DNA of 54,861 nt from Sporosarcina luteola (lineage in GTDB: Bacteria > Bacillota > Bacilli > Bacillales_A > Planococcaceae): contig NZ_JAMBOI010000016.1 in assembly GCF_023715535.1 (NCBI RefSeq), forward strand, positions 1 through 54,861, given 5' to 3'. This document shows positions 10,139-16,762 of this stretch, piece after piece. Within the stretch, counting starts at the first letter, position 1; each line of letters opens with the position of its first letter. The notes under the pieces are model-generated. The model did no database searches. It worked only from the letters and a program-made list of their open reading frames with translations, and was not told where the DNA came from. The position numbers were made by a program, and so were the translations under genes.

Positions 10139-10290
10139 AGTCATCCTCCATTCTAGTTTCCATTTTACCAAACATCAGACCGGAATGCTTTGTCCATCTT
10201 TCACGTATTAAATGAAAATATGCTACACTTGTGTCATTAATGAATACTTCTCCTTTTACGGAGACTGACAATCGGAAAGGATGACCGCAA

Positions 10291-10716
10291 ATGACATCAT
10301 GTATCTTTTGTAAAATTGTAGAAGGCACCCTCCCCAGCGAGAAAATCTATGAAGACGAGAACGTCGTTGCCATTATGGATGTCATGCCTGTAACGAAAGG
10401 GCATGTATTGCTCATCCCGAAAATCCATCGGGAAAACCTTTATGATCTGACGGAAGAAGAAGCTTCGCAACTGTTTTCGGTCGCCCCGAAAATCGCGAAC
10501 CTATTAAAAGAGGAGTTCAAGCCTGCCGGAATGAACTTGCTTCAAAACAATGGAGCTCCAGCTGGACAAGCCGTGTTCCATTTCCATATGCATTTCATCC
10601 CGAGATATGACCAAACGGACGGTTTCGAGTCAGATTGGAATCCGAAGGTGGAGGAATTTCCCCAAGAACGGATCCAAGAAATCGCGAATCAGATCCGAAG
10701 CCGTTTCAGCGAATAA
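10291..10716 (+). CDS. hit: HIT-family nucleotide hydrolase (Hit)
   Basis: The 141-aa protein has the histidine-triad motif HFHMHF (His97, His99, His101) and an N-terminal CxxC (Cys4, Cys7) typical of the zinc-binding Hit/HinT branch. Such enzymes hydrolyse adenosine phosphoramidates or related mononucleotides. AAAGGA precedes the ATG. It is divergent from ecsA and followed by trpP, the order found in B. subtilis. Confidence 0.93.
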   Translation: MTSCIFCKIVEGTLPSEKIYEDENVVAIMDVMPVTKGHVLLIPKIHRENLYDLTEEEASQLFSVAPKIANLLKEEFKPAGMNLLQNNGAPAGQAVFHFHMHFIPRYDQTDGFESDWNPKVEEFPQERIQEIANQIRSRFSE

Positions 10717-10774
10717 TAAGACTTGCAATTCCATGAAATTACCAGTATACTTTTCATAAGTTTTCGCTGACGAT

Positions 10775-10832
10775 CACGAGGATACGTCAGGAGAACAAAA
10801 AATAGAGTCCAGTTGAGGAGAGATGAGAATTG
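10775..10832 (+). promoter_or_regulatory. GAG/TAG-rich leader overlapping the trpP ribosome site (possible TRAP target)
   Basis: The leader holds several GAG or TAG triplets, ending in GAG-ga-GAG-at-GAG with perfect two-base spacing just before the TTG start. In B. subtilis the TRAP protein represses trpP translation by binding about nine such repeats here. Only the last three repeats show regular spacing, so this is a tentative site. Confidence 0.35.
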
Positions 10833-11354
10833 AATACGAAAAATCTTATGTTGATGGCACTATTGGTTTCTGTTGGTGCAGCTTTGTACTTGGTCATTCC
10901 GGGTTATGGTGAAGGCATGAAGCCGGACTTCATGTTGACGATGATGTTTATCGGCATCTTTTTATTCCCGGACGTCAAGAGTGTCTTTCTGCTAGGAGCG
11001 ACGACCGGAGTACTTTCAGGAATCTTTACAAGTTTTCCAGGTGGATTCATACCGAACATCATCGATAAGTTCATTACGGCGTTTGTTGTTTTTGCGGTCA
11101 TTGTACTGCTTAGAAAAGCCGCAAACCATATAATCGTTTCAACAATCATCGCTTGCTGCGGAACACTGCTGTCCGGAACAATATTCCTATCCGTCGCCAT
11201 TTTCGTCATTGGCGCAAAAGTACCTTTCGGATTATTGTTCGTAACAGTCGTCCTACCCGCAATCGCTATGAACGGGATAGTATTTTTCATAATCTACCCG
11301 ATCATTACAACTTTGTTGAAGCGTACTTCATTTAAAACAGCATTATCCAATTGA
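10830..11354 (+). CDS. trpP: Probable tryptophan transporter TrpP
   Basis: The 174-aa membrane protein has five or six hydrophobic segments and the conserved stretches MKPDFMLTMMFIGIFLFPD and GIFTSFPGGFIPNIIDK of the TrpP/YhaG family. The start is TTG at 10830, about 9 nt after GAGGAG. It lies downstream of hit and upstream of yhaH, as in B. subtilis. Transport of tryptophan is inferred from the family. Confidence 0.85.
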   Translation: MNTKNLMLMALLVSVGAALYLVIPGYGEGMKPDFMLTMMFIGIFLFPDVKSVFLLGATTGVLSGIFTSFPGGFIPNIIDKFITAFVVFAVIVLLRKAANHIIVSTIIACCGTLLSGTIFLSVAIFVIGAKVPFGLLFVTVVLPAIAMNGIVFFIIYPIITTLLKRTSFKTALSN

Positions 11355-11359
11355 TACTT

Positions 11360-11391
11360 AAAGCTTTTCCCTCAGGGGGAAAGCTTTTTTC
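11360..11391 (+). terminator. Intrinsic terminator after trpP
   Basis: AAAGCTTTTCCC pairs with GGGGAAAGCTTTTTT around a TCAG loop, directly after the stop codon. Confidence 0.92.
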
Positions 11392-11468
11392 ATTTGCCCG
11401 AAACAGTTTACCATGTTTTAATTAAACTATGAAAAGGAATACTATTCGAAATGAAAGGAGTGCACTCC

Positions 11469-11831
11469 ATGAAAGCATCTACGTTTTTGGCGGGTTTACT
11501 TGCAGGTTCGGTGACGGCCGCTGTCACTGTATTATTTTCCACTCCACAAACGGGCAGCGAAATCCGCTCGTCTGTTAGAAGCGCTTCGACTGACATGAAG
11601 CATAAATTGAGTGACGTTAAAGGAAGGATCGCTGAGTTGAAAAACTCTATCACACATATGACGAAGGAAGCGAAAGAGTTGGTTCCTGATGCAGTCAATG
11701 GTATTAAGGGATCAATCGAACAATGGCAACTCTCGACTGAATCTAACAGACTCAAGCTTGAAAAGGAACTAACGGCGATTCAGACATCGCTTGCAGAACT
11801 GGAACAATCAATCGCAGAACAACAGAAATGA
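11469..11831 (+). CDS. yhaH: YhaH-like YtxH-domain protein
   Basis: The start is the ATG at 11469, 7 nt after AAAGGAG. The 120-aa product has an N-terminal membrane segment with glycines (FLAGLLAGSVTAAVTVLFSTP). A long charged coiled-coil-like region follows (about residues 25-120). This is the layout of YtxH/YhaH proteins, often general-stress genes in Bacillus; YhaH itself has no settled function. It lies between trpP and scoC as in B. subtilis, although yhaI is replaced here by an insertion. Confidence 0.82.
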   Translation: MKASTFLAGLLAGSVTAAVTVLFSTPQTGSEIRSSVRSASTDMKHKLSDVKGRIAELKNSITHMTKEAKELVPDAVNGIKGSIEQWQLSTESNRLKLEKELTAIQTSLAELEQSIAEQQK

Positions 11832-11839
11832 TAGACATG

Positions 11840-11887
11840 ACGATAGACAAACTCGATATCTATTGAGTTTGTCTATCGTTTTTTTAT
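11840..11887 (+). terminator. Intrinsic terminator after yhaH
   Basis: ACGATAGACAAACTC pairs perfectly with GAGTTTGTCTATCGT, and a run of seven T follows. Confidence 0.93.
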
Positions 11888-11918
11888 TAAAACGTTGCTT
11901 TCCAGCAGTGTTCCTATT

Positions 11919-12359
11919 TCACCTCAAGTTAAAAATCCCCTTACCAGTTTCTATACTTATAGGCAGTGATGAATGTTCATGAGCGATGACCCATGATCCA
12001 TTCACTTTTTTCAAACCATATGTGAACCGATTTGTTATTTGTCGAAGTTTCTCACCAGAATCTTCTTGGTAAGCAGCAAATGTTACCGCACAATGTACGA
12101 ATGCGAGATCTGAATCTTCCTCCACAACGAGATCATTAAACTCAACGTTTAGTAAAATACCATCCTCACTCAGTCCATTAAACCAGTCCACCACATTTTC
12201 CTTCCATGAAGAAATACCCTTGCTCTCCCAGTTCCCCCAGCAATCATAAATATGCACATTGGGAGCATACATGGATAGGAACTTTTCAACATCTTTTTCG
12301 TAAATTGCCGTTCTATAATTTTCAAGTACATCTTGAACTTTCAAAAAACCCTTGGTCAT
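11919..12359 (-). CDS. NTF2/SnoaL-like protein
   Basis: The 146-aa product from ATG 12359 (AAAGGGG 9 nt upstream) has the cone-shaped NTF2-fold pattern. It opens with a helix with NYRTAIYEKDVEKFLSMYAPNVHIYDCWG and ends in strands with ...GSWVIAHEHSSLPI. Such proteins are often ketosteroid-isomerase-like or stress-related, but the catalytic residues cannot be assigned. The frame remains open upstream to GTG 12587, giving a 222-aa form without a good ribosome site. The gene is more AT-rich than its neighbours and interrupts the yhaH-scoC order, which suggests acquisition. Confidence 0.7.
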   Translation of the reverse strand: MTKGFLKVQDVLENYRTAIYEKDVEKFLSMYAPNVHIYDCWGNWESKGISSWKENVVDWFNGLSEDGILLNVEFNDLVVEEDSDLAFVHCAVTFAAYQEDSGEKLRQITNRFTYGLKKVNGSWVIAHEHSSLPISIETGKGIFNLR

Positions 12360-12716
12360 TTCGTGCATCCCCTTTACTAATTTCAAAAATGGAAGTATGT
12401 TACTATAAATGAATTCTATATTCAAACACCTTTTCCCTTCTTCTAATGACTCCTTAAGTTGGACATCTATAGATACCTCGATTGTCCCGTTCACTCGGCT
12501 AGAGTTATTAAGCCAGTAGGCCATTTTTCTGAGTATGTGTTCTTGAAAACCATCGTTGTATAGATTTTTTTCTTCAATAAATCCCACCTACCTATTATTT
12601 ATAGGTATCTTCCCCGCTTAGTTGAACAAGGATTAGGATTTGATGCTATATTAAAATAAGTTGAATAAAGCACATTAAAATATGAAAGCTTATAAACGCT
12701 TAGAAAGGGTTATAAA
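12360..12716. other. AT-rich divergent intergenic region
   Basis: This holds an open minus-strand frame running 5' of the NTF2-like gene (to 12587) that lacks a convincing start. A plus-strand promoter-like sequence precedes the next gene: TGC-TATATT near 12650 as an extended -10. No RNA gene or clear repeat was seen. Confidence 0.4.
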
Positions 12717-13361
12717 TTGTCTACCTTATTTCACATATATCGAAGTTCCAAACGCTTTTCTTCATTTTCAAAGTCAAAAATTTATCCAAGAGGTTTTACT
12801 TTGCTTGAAGAACAGTCTCTAGCTCCTAATTTCCTACGTTTTCACTTCAAAAAGGATCATCAATTTATTCAGGTATTACTTTATTCAAGTAGCATTCAAG
12901 AAGAGCTCTATTTGTTAATAGAGGAATGCAAGATAAAAAACTGGTTTATTGAAAACTTGAGAACCAATGATTATCACGACGCAAATTTAGATGTATTTCT
13001 CGTTGAAACAAATCCAACTAAGATGATAGAAGCAATAGAGAATGCTATAGATTTGCCTGAAGAAGCAGGGATGCTACAAATATATGGTCAACAAATGTGG
13101 CATAGTGACGCTTTCATTATTGGTAATCGGACAGCTTTGAAAAGCTTACGAGATGCAATAGACCAAGCATTACTTTATGGTGAAAAACGTGAATTATTCT
13201 ATCCAGAAGACAATGAAGCATTTGATTTATATATTTCATGCACGGATGACACCTTTGATATGAGTCAATTAGATCCACCTTACCATGACCCTGAAATTTT
13301 CAGTAAACGAAAAAGTCCTGTTCAGGCATTTAGATATTATTCTTTTACAGAAGAAAAATAA
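12717..13361 (+). CDS. Uncharacterised 214-aa soluble protein
   Basis: I do not recognise this protein. It starts at TTG 12717, 7 nt after GAAAGGG. There is no signal peptide or membrane segment. The C-terminal half carries the pattern WHSDAFIIGNRTALKSLRDA followed by IDQAL, then an acidic YPEDNEAFDLYI strand and a DPPYHDP loop. Proteins with such H-x-D-A-x-I-x-G and L-x-x-L-x-x-A-I-x-x-A-L motifs occur as orphan genes, some of them immunity-like, but I cannot place this one. It lies in the AT-rich insertion between yhaH and scoC and points away from the NTF2-like gene. Confidence 0.7.
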   Translation: MSTLFHIYRSSKRFSSFSKSKIYPRGFTLLEEQSLAPNFLRFHFKKDHQFIQVLLYSSSIQEELYLLIEECKIKNWFIENLRTNDYHDANLDVFLVETNPTKMIEAIENAIDLPEEAGMLQIYGQQMWHSDAFIIGNRTALKSLRDAIDQALLYGEKRELFYPEDNEAFDLYISCTDDTFDMSQLDPPYHDPEIFSKRKSPVQAFRYYSFTEEK

Positions 13362-13456
13362 CTACAAATTCTATTTAATATGATTTATTACAACTGTCCT
13401 TCGTATCGATATGCTCAGAAGAAGTAAACATGTATTCATTTGCAAAACTTCTATTA

Positions 13457-13585
13457 GTTGATTGAAGTGGAAGGCGGCGACTCCTGGGGGAAAAGCGTCG
13501 GCAGAAGACCCCGCAACGAAGCGAAGCGAAGTGAGGAGGCTGAAGCGACGCCCCCGGAAAGCGTCCGCCTGAAACGGAAATCAAC
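13457..13585. repeat. MITE-like dispersed repeat with terminal inverted repeats
   Basis: The element is bounded by GTTGATT (13457-13463) and AATCAAC (13579-13585). Inner arms (AAGGCGGCGAC and GCGTCCGCCT) also partly mirror each other. The interior (GACTCCTGGGGG, AGACCCCGCAACG, GTGAGGAGGCTGAAGCG) matches a repeat I remember from many Bacillaceae and Planococcaceae intergenic regions. It is far more GC-rich than its AT-rich surroundings. There is no coding signal. The remaining spacer up to 13690 shows nothing further. Confidence 0.75.
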
Positions 13586-13714
13586 GCGTACTCAATACTT
13601 ATTTATTATCAGAACTACATGAAAAACCTACCTACCATCATTGTGTCTCATCAATTCATTTAAGAATATATAGTATTTTTGGAATTTCAACTTTTTAATT
13701 TGATATTTTCCTGC

Positions 13715-13735
13715 TATAATGAAAAAAGACAAACT
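13715..13735 (+). promoter_or_regulatory. Extended -10 promoter of scoC
   Basis: TGC-TATAAT occurs about 35 bp before the ribosome site of the MarR-family gene. The -35 region is a weak T-rich hexamer 17 bp upstream, so the extended -10 probably carries recognition. Confidence 0.6.
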
Positions 13736-13756
13736 ATTTGATGTTGGAGGTATTTC

Positions 13757-14356
13757 ATGACTGAGCAAAATTTTTCCCCAAAAGAAGCAATGATTTATAG
13801 TCAACGCGTTGCCCAGATGTCAAAAGCACTTTGGAAAGCAGTAGAAAAGGATTGGCAGCAATGGATAAAACCTTATGACTTGAATATTAATGAACACCAT
13901 ATTCTATGGATCGCATACCACCTTCAAGGCGCCACAATTTCAGACGTCGCAAAATTCGGCGTCATGCACGTTTCTACAGCTTTCAACTTTTCAAAAAAGC
14001 TTGAAGAGCGGGGATACCTTCAATTCTTCAAGAAAGACGACGATCGTCGGAATACATATGTATCTGTCACCGCGGAAGGTGAAGAACTACTCAATGGTAT
14101 GAATGAACGCTATTACGACTCAGATCATGGAATCCTGGACGGCTCACTTCCGATGAAAAGCATCTACGGGAAGTTCCCTGAGTTTTTGGAAGTCATGTCC
14201 GTCATCCGGAATATTTACGGGGAAGATTTCATGGAAATATTCGAACTTGGTTTCAAACGGATCGATCACTCTTTTGACGATGACCTGGCCTCTTTGAACC
14301 ATTCTGAAAGAGAATCGCAAGAGACCGCTGAATTGCAGACGGCCGATGAAAAATAA
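13757..14356 (+). CDS. scoC: MarR-family transition-state regulator ScoC (Hpr)
   Basis: The 199-aa protein has the winged-helix core with [20 protein letters not shown] as recognition region and a wing at [12 protein letters not shown]. The extended C-terminal acidic tail is typical of ScoC/Hpr, which is longer than ordinary MarR proteins. GGAGG precedes the ATG. In Bacillus ScoC represses protease, peptide-transport and sporulation genes. Its position upstream of prsA and downstream of yhaH matches B. subtilis. Confidence 0.92.
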   Translation: MTEQNFSPKEAMIYSQRVAQMSKALWKAVEKDWQQWIKPYDLNINEHHILWIAYHLQGATISDVAKFGVMHVSTAFNFSKKLEERGYLQFFKKDDDRRNTYVSVTAEGEELLNGMNERYYDSDHGILDGSLPMKSIYGKFPEFLEVMSVIRNIYGEDFMEIFELGFKRIDHSFDDDLASLNHSERESQETAELQTADEK

Positions 14357-14415
14357 TGTCATTTACACCATGATTCTGCTATGATGAAGTGAAGGTTGAA
14401 AGAGGAGGAATTGAT

Positions 14416-14601
14416 TTGATCCTTATCGTTACAGTCATGTTCTCATTGTTTTATTTATTCCAAATCAACAAGATGACTTTCGCGTTATGTCAATCGCGGG
14501 AAATCCCAGAAGAAAAGCAACCAAAAATATATCGCACTGTCAATATCCTAATTACGATCTTGATTCTTTCGTTCTATTTAGAAGTGCTATTGAATGTTTA
14601 A
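14416..14601 (+). CDS. Small two-TM membrane protein of unknown function
   Basis: The start is TTG 14416 because GGAGG lies 7 nt upstream; an in-frame GTG at 14389 has no ribosome site. The 61-aa product has two hydrophobic helices (about residues 1-15 and 42-60) joined by a charged loop with SREIPEEKQPKIYR. I do not recognise the family with certainty. It lies between scoC and prsA, where B. subtilis also has small yha genes. Confidence 0.65.
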   Translation: MILIVTVMFSLFYLFQINKMTFALCQSREIPEEKQPKIYRTVNILITILILSFYLEVLLNV

Positions 14602-14611
14602 AAGCAGAAAA

Positions 14612-14645
14612 GCCCAACCCCTTTAACAGGGAGTTGGGCATTTTC
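14612..14645. terminator. Bidirectional terminator between the small membrane gene and yjcZ-like gene
   Basis: GCCCAAC(CCC) pairs with (GGGA)GTTGGGC around a short loop. It is followed by ATTTTC on the plus strand and by TTTTC on the minus strand, serving the two converging genes. Confidence 0.8.
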
Positions 14646-14647
14646 TA

Positions 14648-14740
14648 TTAGTAAATGAACGCAGCTCCGACGATGATCAACAAAATGAACAACACAACAA
14701 TCAAAGCGAATCCAGAAGAGCCTTGGCCATATCCACTCAT
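14648..14740 (-). CDS. YjcZ-family sporulation mini-protein (30 aa)
   Basis: This short gene reads MSGYGQGSSGFALIVVLFIL and then a second half of hydrophobic residues ending in GAAFIY. The Gly/Ser-rich head and single hydrophobic helix are the hallmark of YjcZ/YczI-type sporulation proteins, which are small membrane-associated peptides of unknown mechanism. AGGAGGTG lies 5 nt upstream of the ATG, an excellent ribosome site. It lies on the minus strand between two plus-strand genes. Its presence argues for a spore-forming host. Confidence 0.88.
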   Translation of the reverse strand: MSGYGQGSSGFALIVVLFILLIIVGAAFIY

Positions 14741-14813
14741 TGGGGCACCTCCTCTCTCCTTGTATCCTATGCTCCAAGGATTCATCGTTTTAGGCATTTG
14801 GCAAGGAACCTTT

Positions 14814-14842
14814 TTGTTTTATGATCGTTTTTATGGTATAGT
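14814..14842 (+). promoter_or_regulatory. Sigma-A-type promoter of prsA
   Basis: TTGTTT (14814) and TATAGT (14837) are separated by 17 bp, with TG one base before the -10. The prsA start lies 39 bp downstream. Confidence 0.75.
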
Positions 14843-14880
14843 ATCAACTGTTGTAGAGAAAAGTTAGGGGAGAAAAAACC

Positions 14881-15765
14881 ATGAAAAAGACAGTCCTTGC
14901 TATGACAATGGCGGCCTCAGTATTAACAATGGCTGCATGTAGTGATCAAAAAGCGGCTGATGAGGAAATCATCGCCACAACTAAAGTCGGAACTATTACA
15001 AAAGAAGATCTATATGAGGAAATGAAAGATGCAGTTGGCCTACCAGTAATGGAAAACTTGCTTCTTCAACAAGTGTTGGAAACGGAGTACAAAGTTTCGG
15101 ACAAGGAATGGAAAGATGAAGTTAAATCACAAAAAGAGGCACTTGGAGATAATTTCGAGATGTATCTCCAACAACAAGGCGTCTCAGAAAAATTCTTTGA
15201 AAAGAACGTAAAATCTCAAATGATCCAGAAGAAAATGATCGAGTCATTGAAAGTGTCCGAAGAAGATGTCGCTAAAGGCGTGGAACGTGCAAAAACGGAA
15301 CTTCATGCTCGCCATATCGTTGTTAAAGACGAAGATACTGCGAAAGAGGTATTGGCGAAAGTGAAGGAAGGTGGAGATTTCGCTGATTTGGCGAAGGAAT
15401 ATTCCACTGAACCTGTTGCAGAACAAACAGGCGGAGACCTCGGATGGTTCGGCCCGGGCAAAATGGTACAAGAGTTTGAAGATGCGGCATATTCCCTTAA
15501 AAAAGGTGAAATTAGCGAACCTGTAAAGACAAGCTTCGGTTACCATATCATTGAATTGCTTGACACTCGTAAAGCTGAAACTGAAAAGACAGAAGAAGAA
15601 ATAAATACAGAAATCGAAGATGGATTGAAACGTGTCCAATTCGAAGAGAAGCTTCAAGAATTGATTAAAGCGGCTGACGTCGATATTAAAGTCGATGAGT
15701 TCAAGAAAGCTTTGGACAGCTACTTGCCAGCAACAGCTGATAAGGAAGATAAAGAAAAGAAATAA
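14881..15765 (+). CDS. prsA: Foldase lipoprotein PrsA
   Basis: PrsA is a membrane-anchored peptidyl-prolyl isomerase that helps exported proteins fold outside the cell. The 294-aa precursor has a lipoprotein signal with lipobox Cys20 (LTMAAC). A parvulin domain spans about residues 135-225 (ARHIVV, GGDLGWFGPGKM, FGYHIIELLD). N- and C-terminal Lys/Glu-rich arms flank it. The ATG follows AGGGGAG. It has its own promoter and terminator, and lies convergent to yhaM as in B. subtilis. Confidence 0.95.
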   Translation: MKKTVLAMTMAASVLTMAACSDQKAADEEIIATTKVGTITKEDLYEEMKDAVGLPVMENLLLQQVLETEYKVSDKEWKDEVKSQKEALGDNFEMYLQQQGVSEKFFEKNVKSQMIQKKMIESLKVSEEDVAKGVERAKTELHARHIVVKDEDTAKEVLAKVKEGGDFADLAKEYSTEPVAEQTGGDLGWFGPGKMVQEFEDAAYSLKKGEISEPVKTSFGYHIIELLDTRKAETEKTEEEINTEIEDGLKRVQFEEKLQELIKAADVDIKVDEFKKALDSYLPATADKEDKEKK

Positions 15766-15771
15766 GATTGT

Positions 15772-15823
15772 AAAGGGCTGTCTGCAAATCGATCATCCAT
15801 CGACTTGCAGACAGCCCTTTTTT
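15772..15823. terminator. Strong terminator between prsA and yhaM
   Basis: AAGGGCTGTCTGCAA pairs with TTGCAGACAGCCCTT, with an inner CGAT/ATCG extension and a T-run on the plus strand. It abuts the yhaM stop codon and may serve both converging genes. Confidence 0.93.
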
Positions 15824-16762
15824 CTATTCAATATTCGGTTTGTAGAAAGATCGGTTGTCCAGTGGGAAAATTCTTTCCGTGAATTCACCGTTCGCCGTCT
15901 TAGACATCGCCCGATCAAGCATATTCATTTTCGCATCGATATTATCGATATAATGAAGAATTTCCGCTTCCATCAACATCGGACGTTTCGGGCTTCCCCA
16001 CTCTTCTTTACCGTGGTGGGAGAGGACCATATGCTGAAGAAGCATCACTTCTTCCCCATGAATTTCGAGTTCGTCCGCCGCTTTCGATATTTCATTCACC
16101 ATGATAGTAATATGGCCGAGCAAGTTCCCTTCCACCGTATATTGCGTACCGATCGGACCGGATAGCTCGATCACTTTCCCGACGTCGTGCAAGATGATGC
16201 CAGCATATAGAAGATCCTTATTCAAAGAAGGATATAATTCGGCAATCGCCTTTCCGAGCTTCAACATGGATACGACATGATCGAGAAGCCCAGACACATA
16301 ATCATGATGGTTCCTTGTCGCAGCAGGGTAAACAAGGAAATCTGATTGGTGTTTTTTCAATAGATGTCTCGTGATCCGCTGGATTTGCGGATTTTTCATT
16401 TCGAAGAAGTATTGCAGCAGCTCTTCATAAAGCACTTCCTTGCTCTTTGCGGAAGATGGGACGAGATCAGAAATCGTCACACCTTCATCTTCCTTCGCAG
16501 GGCGGATGCTTTTAATGCGAAGCTGATTTTTTCCTCTGTACTCATGAACTTCTCCGCCGACTTTGACGATTGTTGCAGCTGCATACAGACGTTCATGCTC
16601 TTCACCGGCATCCCACAGCTTCGCCTCGATATCACCGCTTTTATCTTGCAAAATGAGTGTCATAAATGGGCTTCCCTGTTGAGTGATGCCCTTCGTCGAT
16701 TGTTTAATGAGTAAATAAAGCTCAACCGGCTCCCCGACTTGATGTTCCAATATTTTTTTCAC
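15824..16762 (-). CDS. yhaM: 3'-5' exoribonuclease YhaM
   Basis: The 312-aa protein combines an N-terminal OB-fold (about residues 10-90) with a C-terminal HD domain. The metal ligands are visible in [19 protein letters not shown] and the later [10 protein letters not shown] and YIDNIDAK. YhaM trims RNA 3' ends in Bacillus and is also reported to act on DNA. Its start overlaps the yhaN stop by four bases, so yhaO-yhaN-yhaM form an operon. Confidence 0.95.
   Translation of the reverse strand: MKKILEHQVGEPVELYLLIKQSTKGITQQGSPFMTLILQDKSGDIEAKLWDAGEEHERLYAAATIVKVGGEVHEYRGKNQLRIKSIRPAKEDEGVTISDLVPSSAKSKEVLYEELLQYFFEMKNPQIQRITRHLLKKHQSDFLVYPAATRNHHDYVSGLLDHVVSMLKLGKAIAELYPSLNKDLLYAGIILHDVGKVIELSGPIGTQYTVEGNLLGHITIMVNEISKAADELEIHGEEVMLLQHMVLSHHGKEEWGSPKRPMLMEAEILHYIDNIDAKMNMLDRAMSKTANGEFTERIFPLDNRSFYKPNIE

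Noticed and set aside
13375..13584. 69-codon minus-strand ORF over the MITE-like repeat
   Set aside because: The repeat is a known type of non-coding dispersed element, and the peptide is low-complexity Arg/Ser.
14655..14867. 70-codon plus-strand ORF between the small membrane gene and prsA
   Set aside because: It is antisense to the well-supported YjcZ-type gene and runs into the prsA promoter.
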